64,000 bases of DNA from Bacteroidota bacterium (lineage in GTDB: Bacteria; Bacteroidota; Ignavibacteria; UBA10030; UBA8401). The DNA is taken from the NCBI GenBank assembly GCA_035506275.1, contig DATJPT010000006.1:220635-284634 (forward strand), in the 5' to 3' direction. Shown here piece after piece: positions 8,263 to 17,284 of this stretch. The notes below the pieces were generated by a model that was not told the DNA's origin, made no database searches, and worked only from the letters and a program-made list of their open reading frames with translations. Both the position numbers and the translations under genes were made by a program. How positions within the stretch are numbered: position 1 is the first letter of the stretch; each line of letters starts with the position of its first letter.

Positions 8263-8943
8263 CTACGGAAGCAATTTATAGCCGGTGCCGTGGATGGTGA
8301 TGATATGGCGGGGTTTGGATGAGGATGGCTCGATTTTCTGCCGTAATTTTGCGATAAAATTGTCGACGGTGCGGGAGCTGATCGATTCGTCATATCCCCA
8401 AACGTTCGTGAGCAGGGCGTCGCGTGTGACCGCCTGGTTCTGGTGCTGCCAGAGAAACCGGAGAATTTCAAATTCCTTCGATGTCATCTCGACGGCTTTC
8501 CCTCTTTTTGTTGCTTCGTACGTCGAGAAGTCGAGCTCAAGGTTTCCGATCTTTGTTTTCCCCGGCAGTTCCGATCCCCCCTCTTTTCTCCTGAGCACCG
8601 CCTTAATGCGCGCAAGCAATTCGCGAAGGCTGAACGGCTTGGTGATATAATCGTCGGCCCCTAGCTCCAAACCGAGCACCTTGTCGACCTCTTCCCCTTT
8701 CGCCGTCAGCATCACGATCGGCACGCGCACCCCCTTTTCCCGCGCCCGCTTGCAGACATCGAAGCCGGACATTTCGGGGAGCATGACATCAAGAAGAACC
8801 AGGTCATACGTATGATTCAGAATTCTTTTTAATCCCTCTTTGCCCCCGCCGGCAATGTCCACCTTATACCCCTCGAATTCCAGATTGTCTCTCAACCCTT
8901 TCTGCATCTCGGGTTCGTCTTCAACAAGCAAAATTGCCGTCAT
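8263..8943 (-). CDS. OmpR/PhoB-family response regulator
   Basis: 226 residues. A receiver domain covers 1-118, with the acidic pair E8/D9, phospho-acceptor D52 (LVLLDVMLPEMSG), T80 and K102 (ITKPFS). The C-terminal winged helix (about 130-226) contains the usual EMTSKEFEIL and SRTVDNFIAKLRQKI elements, ending HGTGYKLLP. It binds DNA when phosphorylated by the histidine kinase encoded just upstream, with which it shares a 4-bp ATGA overlap. Target genes cannot be read from the window. Confidence 0.95.
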   Translation of the reverse strand: MTAILLVEDEPEMQKGLRDNLEFEGYKVDIAGGGKEGLKRILNHTYDLVLLDVMLPEMSGFDVCKRAREKGVRVPIVMLTAKGEEVDKVLGLELGADDYITKPFSLRELLARIKAVLRRKEGGSELPGKTKIGNLELDFSTYEATKRGKAVEMTSKEFEILRFLWQHQNQAVTRDALLTNVWGYDESISSRTVDNFIAKLRQKIEPSSSKPRHIITIHGTGYKLLP

Positions 8944-10586
8944 GATCTTCGCGCCTGCTTTCGTTCACGTTGGATGGCCGATGAATTTCCTTCGTCTATA
9001 ACTTTTCTGATCGGGAGCAGAAGGCGAAAAACGCTCCCTTCTCCCGGAGCGCTGCTCAGTTCGACGGAACCGCTATGGGCTCTCATGATATGGTCCACCA
9101 GCGCCAGGCCGAGGCCGCTCCCTTTGGTCGTATGGACCAACCCTGTCGACACGCGGTAAAATTTCTCGAAAATCTTCGCGTGATGTTCAGGGGCGATGCC
9201 GATCCCGTGGTCCTGCACTTCGACGAACGCGGACGATTCGGAGGTGCCGGTCGCGATCCGGATGTACCGCCGATCGCCGCTGTACTTCATCGCGTTATCG
9301 ACAATGTTGTGAAGGGCTTCTTCGATCGCCTCTTCGTCGCCGAGGACCGCCGGCACGTGCTCTGCAAGTTCAAGGACGACCTTGAACCGCTGCTTTCTGA
9401 GCTGCGGCGCATAGAACCCGATGACCTTCGACGTCAGCCCGTTCAGGTCGAGTTCGCGGAGCTGATAATTTCTCTTGCCCGCCTCCATCCGGGAAAAATT
9501 CAGGAGGTTGTTCACGAGATGCGTCAGACGCTCGGACTCCTGGATGATCGTGCGATAGTACTCGTGCTTCTTCTTTTCGGTCTTGATCCGCTTCAGTTCG
9601 AGCGTTTCGGCGAACATCCGGATGAGCGACAAGGGCGTCCGCAGCTCGTGCGAGACGTTCGACACAAAATCGGATTTCAACTGGATGAGCTGCATTTCAC
9701 GGCGAAGGGTCCGGTAGATCAGGAAAACCCCGGCGAGGAGGACAATATCCAGTATGATAATGATCGTCATATTCCGGTAGAACCGGGATTCGACGAGCTC
9801 GTCGATCGTTCTCCCCTTCAGCCGGATACCGAGCGTGTAATCAGGAAACAGCCAGAGAGGTTTCTCCTGCTTGATCTCGTCCCGCAGCACCGGCGAGGTT
9901 GCGTCCGCGACTTTTCCCGTCTTCCGGTTGATCGCCGCAAGGACAAATTCGTCCCCCGCCGCTTCGCCGAGTTTTCTCAGGAGAATGTCGTGGATGAAGC
10001 TTCGTTCATCGAGGACGATCCCGACGATACGCGGCACGGCGGCGTAATCCTTCGTGATGAACGCCAGAACGACGGGGACCTCTTTTTCAAGCGAATCGTT
10101 GAACGCAAGGGGTTCGATCTTCCTGTACTCGACGCGCTGAAAATCGATCAACCGACCGATCTTATCCCTGTTCTTCCGGAGCTGCGCGCGAAGCGTGGTC
10201 TCGTTAAACCGGGGAAGGCGGGTGCGCGCTTCGCCCGATTCGACGAGGATGATGCCGGCGAACGAGGTGTCGCAATTGAAGACCGCCTGAACGGTCCCGT
10301 GCTGCCTGATAAAATCGTGCAGCGATTGGACGAACTCGACGGCGGAGCGCGATCTCCGGTCCGAGACGATGTTCTGCAGCGTTCCGGCCCACGACGAGAC
10401 GGCGTCCCACGCATATTGATTGACGGAAAAGAGGATGACGTCGAGCTGCTGGCGGTACATTGCCCCGAACATCTCCTCGCTGCTGCTGAGCGAGCTGATC
10501 TCGTAGCCGGAATAGAACAGGGCCGGAAGAAGAACGATGACCAGAAGGATCAGCGAGACTTTTTTTAGCGAAGAGAACGAGTTCAC
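8940..10586 (-). CDS. Membrane sensor histidine kinase
   Basis: 548 residues. TM1 spans about 9-28, a large extracytoplasmic sensor about 30-270 and TM2 about 273-292. The dimerisation/phosphoacceptor domain follows, with H313 in FVSNVSHELRTPLS. The ATP-binding domain (about 420-530) has the N box (HNIVDNAMKYS), the G1 box (VQDHGIGI) and the G2 box (GSGLGLALVDHI). No HAMP domain is obvious. The sensor part shows no named fold. The cognate regulator is the overlapping downstream gene. The signal is unknown. Confidence 0.93.
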   Translation of the reverse strand: MNSFSSLKKVSLILLVIVLLPALFYSGYEISSLSSSEEMFGAMYRQQLDVILFSVNQYAWDAVSSWAGTLQNIVSDRRSRSAVEFVQSLHDFIRQHGTVQAVFNCDTSFAGIILVESGEARTRLPRFNETTLRAQLRKNRDKIGRLIDFQRVEYRKIEPLAFNDSLEKEVPVVLAFITKDYAAVPRIVGIVLDERSFIHDILLRKLGEAAGDEFVLAAINRKTGKVADATSPVLRDEIKQEKPLWLFPDYTLGIRLKGRTIDELVESRFYRNMTIIIILDIVLLAGVFLIYRTLRREMQLIQLKSDFVSNVSHELRTPLSLIRMFAETLELKRIKTEKKKHEYYRTIIQESERLTHLVNNLLNFSRMEAGKRNYQLRELDLNGLTSKVIGFYAPQLRKQRFKVVLELAEHVPAVLGDEEAIEEALHNIVDNAMKYSGDRRYIRIATGTSESSAFVEVQDHGIGIAPEHHAKIFEKFYRVSTGLVHTTKGSGLGLALVDHIMRAHSGSVELSSAPGEGSVFRLLLPIRKVIDEGNSSAIQRERKQARRS

Positions 10587-10658
10587 TGCCGTTCGAAGAG
10601 TATTGATGAGATTCGGCGCCGTGGGGTAACGGCGGCGGCGCTCACGAAGATGAAGCGG

Positions 10659-11669
10659 TTATCCCGGGTTGACCACGAACTGCGGCGTCTTGCGCTCAAA
10701 GGCCGCGATGTTATCGACCGTTGTCTGCAAAATGCGCTCGACCGCTTCGACGCTGTCGAACGCCATGTGGGGAGTGAGAATGACATTTTCCATTTTGAGC
10801 AAAATGTTCTTTTGGAGGAGCGCCTGCAGTTTCTCGACCGGGACGTTCTTTGTCAGCATCTGGTTTTCGTCCTTCACCAGCTCTTCTCCTTCGAACACGT
10901 CGAGCCCGGCGCCGGCGAAGATCCCCGAATTGAGCGCGTAGTGGAGCGCCTGCGTTTCGATCAGGTCTCCGCGTGCGGTGTTGATGAACAACGCCCCTTT
11001 CTTGATGAGGCGAACGTTCTTCATGTTGATGAGGTGATGCGTCGCCGAGTTCGACGGAACGTGGAGCGAAACGATGTCCGACCGCGAAAGAAGCTCCTCC
11101 AGCGGGGCATACGTAAAGTCGAGCGTCTCCGCGAGGAAGTGATTCGGCTTCAGGTCGTACGCGAGGACGTTCAGGCCGAATCCTTTCGCCATCCTGATGA
11201 CGTGCAGACCGATGCTCCCCGCGCCGATCACGCCGAGCGTTTTCCCCTTCAAATCGAACCCGCGCAATCCTTCCAGCGAAAAATCATTCCGCAAGGTCCG
11301 CATGTATGCTTTGTGGATATTGCGGGAAAGCGACAGGATGAGCGCGAAGGTGTGTTCGGCGACGGTGTTCTCGCCGTAATACGGAACGTTGCAGACCGTG
11401 ATCCCCTGCTTCTTTGCCGCATGAATGTCGATGTGGTTGAAGCCGGTGCTCCGTGTGGCGATCAGCTGAAGATTTTTCAGACTCTTCATCAGGTCTTTTT
11501 TGACGAGGGAATAGATGAACACCGAAAGGACGTCCGCCTTGGAGAATTTTCCCGCCGGGACCTCGTGAACGGGGTCGGGGAAAAACTGCAGGGAAATATT
11601 TTTTCCGATCCTCTTCCGGAGGAATTGCTCTTCCGATCTCGTCGTCTCAAAAAAGGCGATGTTCTTCAT
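10659..11669 (-). CDS. D-2-hydroxyacid dehydrogenase (D-lactate dehydrogenase-like)
   Basis: 336 residues, the standard length for the family. The NAD-binding Rossmann motif GVIGAGSIG lies at about 150-158. The catalytic set is present: Arg in NTARGDLIET, Glu in FEGEELVKDE, and His in LTPHMAFDS. The long insertion around ENQMLTKNVPVEKLQALLQ is typical of D-lactate dehydrogenases rather than of phosphoglycerate dehydrogenase. It would interconvert pyruvate and D-lactate, or a related 2-oxoacid, in the cytoplasm. It begins one base after the stop of a sigma-54 activator gene, so it is probably cotranscribed with that system. The exact substrate is inferred. Confidence 0.88.
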   Translation of the reverse strand: MKNIAFFETTRSEEQFLRKRIGKNISLQFFPDPVHEVPAGKFSKADVLSVFIYSLVKKDLMKSLKNLQLIATRSTGFNHIDIHAAKKQGITVCNVPYYGENTVAEHTFALILSLSRNIHKAYMRTLRNDFSLEGLRGFDLKGKTLGVIGAGSIGLHVIRMAKGFGLNVLAYDLKPNHFLAETLDFTYAPLEELLSRSDIVSLHVPSNSATHHLINMKNVRLIKKGALFINTARGDLIETQALHYALNSGIFAGAGLDVFEGEELVKDENQMLTKNVPVEKLQALLQKNILLKMENVILTPHMAFDSVEAVERILQTTVDNIAAFERKTPQFVVNPG

Positions 11670-11670
11670 G

Positions 11671-13062
11671 CTACTCGTCCTTCGACGATGATGAATGCTT
11701 GACGGGCAGTTTCAGTTCCTCCATCTTCCGGTAAAGGGACGAGAGGCTGATGCCGAGCTCGCGCGCTGCCAGTTCCTTGTTGAAGTCATGATGCTGCAGC
11801 GTTTCCTCGATGAAGCGCCGCTCGAAGCCGCGCGTCGCGTCCTTGAGGGTCGAACTTTCGCCGGAAAGTCCGGCGTCGCCGGCGGTCGAAAGCTTCTGCA
11901 TGTTGTCGGGAAGATGGACAACGTCCACGTACTCGTTCTCGCAAAAGATCATAGCGCGCTCGATGACATTCTGCAGTTCCCGAACCTCCCCCTTCCACTG
12001 ATAGTGCATCAGGACGTTCATCGCCTGGTTCGTGACTCCCTTGATGTTCTTTCCCATCTGTCCCCGGTACGTGTTGACGAAATGTCCGACGAGGAGAGGG
12101 ATGTCGTCCACGCGCTCGACCAGCGAGGGGAGGTGGATCTCGACGACGTTCAACCGGTAGAAAAGGTCCTCGCGGAACTTGTTGTTCGCCACTTCTTCGC
12201 GGAGATTCCTGTTCGTCGAAGCGATGATCCTGACATTGAACTTGAACGCGTCGTTGGAACCGACGGGGAAGATCTCCCTCTGCTCGATTGCGCGGAGAAG
12301 CTTCACCTGCAGATGGAGGGGCATCTCGCTGATCTCGTCGAGCAGCAGCGTCCCTCCGTCCGCGACCTTGAACACACCGTCCTTATCCGCCACGGCCCCG
12401 GTGAACGAGCCTTTTTTATGCCCGAAGAGCTCGCTTTCGACGAGGGTTTCGACGATCGCGCCGCAGTTGATCGCCGCAAAGCGCTTCGCCGCCCGCTTGC
12501 TGTTGAAATGGATTGCCCGCGCGACGAGTTCCTTCCCCGTTCCGCTTTTCCCCGTGATGAGCACGGTCCCCTCGCTCGCGGCGACCTTCTCGATCGTCTG
12601 GAACACCTTCTTCATCGCCGGACTCTGGCCGATGATATTGTGGAAATCGTACTGACGGTTCAATTCCTTTCGCAGCAGCGTGTTCTCGAGGGACAGGCTC
12701 CGGTGCTGGAGAAGCTTCCGTACGCGGAAGATCAGGTCGTCGAATTCGATCGGCTTCAGGACGTAGTCGTAGGCTCCCTTGCGGAGGGCCTCGATCGCCG
12801 TCTCGATAGAGCCGTAGGCAGTGATGATGATGACGAAGGTCTGGGGCGACCGGAGTGAGATTTTCTCCAGCAATTCGGTCCCCCGCATCTCCGGCATCTC
12901 GATGTCGGTGATGACAATGTCGTAGGACGCGCTCATGATCTTTTCGAGCGCCTGAACGCCGTTACGTGCTTCGTCGACTTCGTACCCCTCCTTGCGGAGG
13001 ATGAACGTCAGCGAGTCGCGGATAATTTCTTCATCGTCGACCACGAGTAATCGTTCAGACAT
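11671..13062 (-). CDS. NtrC-family sigma-54-dependent response regulator
   Basis: 463 residues in three parts. The receiver (1-120) has D53 as phosphoacceptor and K103. The AAA+ domain (about 140-370) has Walker A GKSGTGKE at 171-178, the sigma-54 contact loop GSFTGA at 218-223 (Ser in place of the usual Ala), and Walker B GGTLLLDEI at 236-244. A Fis-type helix-turn-helix (ELAARELGISLSSLYRKM) closes the protein. It activates sigma-54 promoters. It overlaps the upstream PAS kinase by 8 bp, so the two form a pair. Confidence 0.95.
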   Translation of the reverse strand: MSERLLVVDDEEIIRDSLTFILRKEGYEVDEARNGVQALEKIMSASYDIVITDIEMPEMRGTELLEKISLRSPQTFVIIITAYGSIETAIEALRKGAYDYVLKPIEFDDLIFRVRKLLQHRSLSLENTLLRKELNRQYDFHNIIGQSPAMKKVFQTIEKVAASEGTVLITGKSGTGKELVARAIHFNSKRAAKRFAAINCGAIVETLVESELFGHKKGSFTGAVADKDGVFKVADGGTLLLDEISEMPLHLQVKLLRAIEQREIFPVGSNDAFKFNVRIIASTNRNLREEVANNKFREDLFYRLNVVEIHLPSLVERVDDIPLLVGHFVNTYRGQMGKNIKGVTNQAMNVLMHYQWKGEVRELQNVIERAMIFCENEYVDVVHLPDNMQKLSTAGDAGLSGESSTLKDATRGFERRFIEETLQHHDFNKELAARELGISLSSLYRKMEELKLPVKHSSSSKDE

Positions 13063-14473
13063 TTGGCGTTCCTTTCAATGGCAAGATAACCGTAAATGTG
13101 CTCCCTCTTCCTTCTTTGCTTTCGACGCGGATATCCCCTCCGAAATTTTTCACGATCCCGTAACTCACCCACAATCCAAGTCCGGTTCCCTTCCCCACCT
13201 CTTTGGTCGTATAGAACGGGTCGAAGATCTTTGCAAAATCTCCTTCGGGGATCCCCTTCCCCGTATCCTCGATCACGACTTCGATGTTCTCGGGGGCGAC
13301 GCGGCTCGAGATGCGGATCGTTCCGGGATTCCCTTCGCACGCATCGACGGCGTTCATCGCGATGTTGAGAAAGACCTGCACAAGCTGGTCGTGAACGACG
13401 GAGACCTGGGGGAGATTCTCATCGAGCTCGATCACGAAGGTGATGTCGTGGACCTTCTTGCCGTACTGCACGATGTTGACCGCGTCGCGGATGATCGTAT
13501 TGACGTCCGCCTGCTTGACCTCGTACGCCGACGGCCGGGAGAAATCGACAAGCTCCCTGATGATCTTCGCAATGCGGTTCACCTGGTTCTTCACCAACTC
13601 GAGCTTCTCCTGGGCAAAGTGGTCCTTCGTCGTTCGTTGGATCACCTGCACGATCGAGGAGATGGAGGTGAGCGGGTTTCCCACTTCGTGGGCGATGCCG
13701 GCGGCAAGCGTTCCGAATGTTTCCATTTTCTGCGAGCGGACGAGCTGCTGCTCGAGTAATTTCTGTTCCGTGATGTCGCGATGGGCTCCCAAAAAACCGA
13801 CGACCGTTCCCCGCTGGTCGATGATCGGGGAAATGACAAGCTCCGTATGGAACAGCTCGCCGTCCTTTCGCCGGTTCTGGATCTGGCCCACCCACTCCTT
13901 CCCCTTCAGAATATTATTCCACATCTCCTGCCAATATTTCGGGTCCAGCTTGCCGCTGTTGAGGATGTTCGGATTTTTCCCCAGCAGCTCCTCTTTTGAA
14001 TACCCGCTGACCCGTTCAAAAGCCGGGTTCACGAAAATGATCTTCCCCTGCGCATCGGTGATCTGGATCGGGCTCATCGTATGCTGCATGACCTCCGAGA
14101 ACCTCAGAAGATCGAGCTCCTTCTTTTCCTGTTCCGTGATGTCTTTTGCGATGAGCACAAGAACGTCGGCGGAATCGGAATTGAGCCTTTTGATCGTCAA
14201 CTCCACATCCATCGGACGTTTGCCGTCGTAACTGAATTGAGAGCGGAGGTAGAGGTCGGTACGGATCTTTTTCAGCGCGGTCCCCAGTTCCTCTTTTTGG
14301 GGTCCCTTCAACAGATCAAAAATGGACTCCGCAGGCTGAGCGCCTTTCCCCTTAAAGAACTGGTTGGCGGCGCTCAGGTTGAAATCGAGAATGGTCCCCT
14401 TTTTATCGAGAATAAAAATGAGTTCCGGCAGAAGGTCAAAGACACGGCCGTATTCTGAGTGCATTCTCTCCAT
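13055..14473 (-). CDS. PAS-domain sensor histidine kinase, NtrB-like
   Basis: 472 residues without a transmembrane segment, hence cytoplasmic. Two PAS domains lie at about 8-115 and 125-235; the second includes VSGYSKEELLGKNPNIL and ends in HRDITEQ, both typical. The phosphoacceptor is H262 in LAAGIAHEVGNPLTSI. The ATPase domain follows (NIAMNAVDACEG, EDTGKGI, GKGTGLGLWVS). It phosphorylates the sigma-54 activator encoded downstream with an 8-bp overlap. Redox, ligand or cofactor sensing by the PAS domains is possible but not shown by sequence. Confidence 0.94.
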   Translation of the reverse strand: MERMHSEYGRVFDLLPELIFILDKKGTILDFNLSAANQFFKGKGAQPAESIFDLLKGPQKEELGTALKKIRTDLYLRSQFSYDGKRPMDVELTIKRLNSDSADVLVLIAKDITEQEKKELDLLRFSEVMQHTMSPIQITDAQGKIIFVNPAFERVSGYSKEELLGKNPNILNSGKLDPKYWQEMWNNILKGKEWVGQIQNRRKDGELFHTELVISPIIDQRGTVVGFLGAHRDITEQKLLEQQLVRSQKMETFGTLAAGIAHEVGNPLTSISSIVQVIQRTTKDHFAQEKLELVKNQVNRIAKIIRELVDFSRPSAYEVKQADVNTIIRDAVNIVQYGKKVHDITFVIELDENLPQVSVVHDQLVQVFLNIAMNAVDACEGNPGTIRISSRVAPENIEVVIEDTGKGIPEGDFAKIFDPFYTTKEVGKGTGLGLWVSYGIVKNFGGDIRVESKEGRGSTFTVILPLKGTPNV

Positions 14474-14602
14474 CGATAAACTTCAGTTGTTTTGCGGCTG
14501 CTCGGCATGCCGCTTTCAAATGGCGTGGAATCGGCGTTTACCCTGAATAGTAACACTTTTTCGGACAAGAAAAAAATGCTTTTCGGGAATTTCGGAGTAA
14601 AA

Positions 14603-14694
14603 GTGATTACGCAGATGACGCAGATTTTGCGCAGATTGCAGATTGCGCGGATTGCAGATTCTAAAGATTGCCGATTCCAAAGATTGTCCCGAGC
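14603..14694. repeat. GATTACGCAGAT-type interspersed repeat array
   Basis: Successive variants of GATTACGCAGAT, GACGCAGAT, TGCGCAGATT, GCGCGGATT and CAGATTCTAAAGATT fill most of the 383-bp gap upstream of the PAS kinase (14474-14856). A second array of the same words lies at 25.45-25.52 kb. Confidence 0.8.
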
Positions 14695-14856
14695 AGAATC
14701 CCCCCACCGCTCGAAATTTCGACGAGGTGGGGACCGGAATGACCAGGACCCGGCTTCAGTTTGCGCCATTCCGGCAGGGAATCAATAAGCATTAAAAACT
14801 GATCGATTCAATCAGTCCACGACTCTCTGATCAGGGGTCCCTATTTTTTTTTCAAT

Positions 14857-15261
14857 CTAAGAGAGAGGGGACAATTTCCACCGCCCGTATGCGACAAAGA
14901 GAGCGAATAAGAACAAGGCTCCCGTCATCGGAAGAACGAAGAATTCCCCTTCCGCAATATGATAAATATTTGCCATTACCATGATCAAGCAGAGTCCGGC
15001 AGCGGCAAGGGCCGTCAGCTGCGGCCGTATCTTGAGGGCCGCGGGGAGAATCAAGCCGATCGCGCCGAGGAGCTCGGATATGCCGATGAACCGGACCAGC
15101 GCCTCCGGCATCCGGGGGGCCCAAAAGATCTGCGCCCCTATTTCGGAAATCGGCTTGAAGGTTTTTAAGAAACCTGCGTTTACATAAACCAGAGCCAGCA
15201 AAATTTGGAATATCCAAAGAACGACATTCAGCGCTGGACGATTTTTTTGAACCTGGTCCAT
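14857..15261 (-). CDS. DoxX-like membrane protein
   Basis: 134 residues with four predicted membrane helices (about 13-31, 56-75, 81-99, 106-125). The phrase ALVYVNAGFLKTF in the first helix and RFIGISELLGAIGLILP in the second match the DoxX/DoxX-like family. These integral membrane proteins often accompany quinone-, sulfur- or redox-stress genes, with a poorly defined biochemical role. The gene is 71 bp downstream of the YceI gene on the same strand and could be the last member of the quinone-stress cluster that runs to 18.9 kb. Confidence 0.8.
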   Translation of the reverse strand: MDQVQKNRPALNVVLWIFQILLALVYVNAGFLKTFKPISEIGAQIFWAPRMPEALVRFIGISELLGAIGLILPAALKIRPQLTALAAAGLCLIMVMANIYHIAEGEFFVLPMTGALFLFALFVAYGRWKLSPLS

Positions 15262-15332
15262 ATTACTCTCCGGGAAAATTTTCAGATGACGTGTGAACGA
15301 CGGGAGCCGACAACAACAAGCCGGTCACATGA

Positions 15333-15917
15333 TCACTGCTTCACGAATTCCAAATTGAACGTCAGATTCACCATCGATCCGGCCACAAGCCCGCCGCTCT
15401 CAATAGTGCGGTCCCACTTCAGCCCGTAATCGAACCGGTTAACGGCAAGGGTCGCCTTCCAGCCGGAGCGGGCTCCTTTGGAGGACTTGATGACGCCGTT
15501 GAGAACCGCATCGATCGTCACCGCTTTCGTGCTGTCCCGGATCGTCAGGTATCCTTTGATCTTATAGTGCCCATCGCTTACTTTCTCGAGCGAGGTGCTC
15601 TGGAATTTGATCGTCGGGAATTTTTCCGCGTTGAAAAAATCGTCCGTCTTCAGATGGTTGTCGCGCATTTCGTTGCGGGTATCGATGCTCTTGACACCGA
15701 TCGTCGCGGAGATCGCTGCATCGCTGAAGTCGTCCTTCGACGAAAGAAGCGATACGTTAAAATCTTTGAAAGTGCCGGTGACTTCAGAGATCACCATATG
15801 CTGGATGCTGAAGCTGATATTGGAATGGGATTGGTCGAGCGACCACGTTCCGGATTTGGCAAACGCCGAGACTGCGGCAACAGTGAGTGCGAAGAAAACG
15901 ACAAAGCTCTTTTTCAA
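15333..15917 (-). CDS. YceI-family periplasmic lipid-binding protein
   Basis: 194 residues with a signal peptide at 1-20 (cleavage after AFA). The mature protein has the hallmarks of the YceI lipocalin-like barrel: WSLDQSHSNISFSIQHM near the start, RNEMRDNHLKTDDFF, KFPTIKFQS and a closing strand VNLTFNLEF. Family members bind polyisoprenoids or amphiphiles inside the barrel. The gene is placed between a DoxX gene and a CatE-like dioxygenase, consistent with handling of quinone-like or isoprenoid compounds in the envelope; that link is inference. Confidence 0.92.
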   Translation of the reverse strand: MKKSFVVFFALTVAAVSAFAKSGTWSLDQSHSNISFSIQHMVISEVTGTFKDFNVSLLSSKDDFSDAAISATIGVKSIDTRNEMRDNHLKTDDFFNAEKFPTIKFQSTSLEKVSDGHYKIKGYLTIRDSTKAVTIDAVLNGVIKSSKGARSGWKATLAVNRFDYGLKWDRTIESGGLVAGSMVNLTFNLEFVKQ

Positions 15918-15947
15918 AGTACGGCCTTTCTTTTGGATGATGGATGG

Positions 15948-16436
15948 TTACTGTTTATTTTCGGAACTGAAGAACTCGATGTCCAGCGCATCCGGACTCT
16001 TGATGCGGAGCACCTCCGTTTGAAGCGCTTCGTGATCCTTCAGTTCAAACTGAGCCCCTTGCTTTTCAAACCTTTCCGCCAACTCCCGGACCGATCGCCC
16101 GGAGGGGAGAGCAATCCCAACGCTCAGCAATCCGGCAGCGTCGTCCGGCGGCGGCGGAACACCGCGGCCTGCCCAGACATTCGCGCCGATGTGGTGATGA
16201 TACCCGCCGGCGGACAAGAACAGGGCTCCCGGGTACGACCGCTGCGTTACGTCGAAACCGAGAAGAACATTGTAGAACTGGTCCGCTGTCTGCAAGTCTG
16301 AAACATGCAAATGAACATGGCCGATGTCGGTCTTCGAATCGATCGGGTCGGTGTCCGCATCCTCATCCCGAAGCTCTTTTACTAGTGACTCGAGGTTGAG
16401 GGGGAGCGTTGCCATCTGGATCTGGTTGCCCTTCAC
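15948..16436 (-). CDS. CatE-like extradiol dioxygenase, C-terminal half (metal-binding half)
   Basis: 162 codons from a GTG at 16436. Two VOC (glyoxalase/dioxygenase) modules are present. The likely iron ligands are His in IGHVHLHVSD, His in GGYHHHIGAN and Glu in LDIEFFSSE, as in Bacillus catechol-2,3-dioxygenase CatE. The N-terminal two modules are encoded by the overlapping upstream frame. The GTG sits directly on a GGGAGG run, leaving no room for a ribosome site. The arrangement therefore looks like one gene broken by a 1-bp shift rather than two genes. If active, the product would cleave catecholic rings. Confidence 0.75.
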   Translation of the reverse strand: MKGNQIQMATLPLNLESLVKELRDEDADTDPIDSKTDIGHVHLHVSDLQTADQFYNVLLGFDVTQRSYPGALFLSAGGYHHHIGANVWAGRGVPPPPDDAAGLLSVGIALPSGRSVRELAERFEKQGAQFELKDHEALQTEVLRIKSPDALDIEFFSSENKQ

Positions 16437-16906
16437 CTCCCATTGAACGCGGGGCGGTCCACATACAACTCCACGCCATTACCATCGGGATCGGCGAGGT
16501 AGATCGCTTCGCTGACCAGGTGGTCGGAAAAGCCCTGGAATTCGGTGTTATGATGGTAGAACCGCCGAAAGACCTTCGCCAATTCGCGCCGGCTGGGATA
16601 GCGGATCGCGACGTGGTACAGCCCAGACGTACGGGGGGGCTTCGGCCGCGCACCTTGGCGCTCCGTCAACAAGATATGGTACGGAGCTCTTCCCGACGCC
16701 GAGAGGACAATAGTCGTCCCAAGGTCGATCGCCTTCTTCATTCCCAATAAGGAGCTGTAAAATTCCAGCGACCGATCCAGGTTCGCCACCTGCAAACTGA
16801 CGTATCCGATGTGAGTCTGAGCGGGAAGACGAAGATCGTTCACAGGGTCGCCTTTCGTATCATTAAGAACAGCGGTTCGGTTTGTCATTTGGTTTGTTTC
16901 TTTCAT
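16433..16906 (-). CDS. CatE-like extradiol dioxygenase, N-terminal half
   Basis: 157 residues from an ATG at 16906 (a GTG three codons earlier is also possible). It contains one pair of VOC modules: THIGYVSLQVANLDRSLEFYSSLLGM, then SGLYHVAIRYPSRRELA and ending YLADPDGNGVELYVDRP. The last phrase is the junction between the two halves of CatE-type proteins, and the expected continuation (GNxQM...LDL) is found in the next frame from 16436. A single-base loss in the GGG run at about 16440-16442 would explain the break. Upstream of the break the frame is intact. The half alone lacks the metal site and is unlikely to be catalytic. Confidence 0.75.
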   Translation of the reverse strand: MKETNQMTNRTAVLNDTKGDPVNDLRLPAQTHIGYVSLQVANLDRSLEFYSSLLGMKKAIDLGTTIVLSASGRAPYHILLTERQGARPKPPRTSGLYHVAIRYPSRRELAKVFRRFYHHNTEFQGFSDHLVSEAIYLADPDGNGVELYVDRPAFNGR

Positions 16907-16984
16907 TCGAGACACGTCTGCGGAACGAAAAGTTCCTTGACGCGCTGGACAAATTTGTAAAGGTATCGAAAAAATTCTTCACGA

Positions 16985-17210
16985 TGTCATTCTGAAGGAA
17001 CCCATCCAGATCATTGCCCTTCTAAGCGGGACGAATGCCGCTCCGAAGCATCCCTTCGGGAGAATCCATGATACTGCAGCCTGGCGACCCTCAGGCTTTT
17101 CTGACGGCGCTTCCTAGTGTTACGGCAGTGCAGAGTCATAGATCCTTCGTCGTCGCGGAGAACGCTCCTCCTCAGGATGACATGTACTCACATTCCGTTC
17201 GAGTCTTCTG
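16985..17210. repeat. Dispersed intergenic repeat (CATTCTGA...CTCCTCAGGATGACA type)
   Basis: The 378-bp gap at 16907-17284 carries CATTCTGAAGGAACCC near 16988, ATAGATCCTTCGTCGTCGC near 17140 and CGCTCCTCCTCAGGATGACA near 17163. Close copies of these words, in the same order, are at 25.53-25.76 kb. The short open frame at 17035-17262 is repeat sequence, not a gene. Confidence 0.7.
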
Positions 17211-17284
17211 GATAGTTGTCATTCAACGCGCTCTGCAACATGTTTATACGCGTCAAGCGTGAAAACCGTCTTTTCAGCCAGCTC

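Noticed and set aside
17035..17262. Plus-strand open frame of 75 codons
   Set aside because: Lies in a dispersed repeat copy that also occurs at 25.6 kb; no ribosome site.
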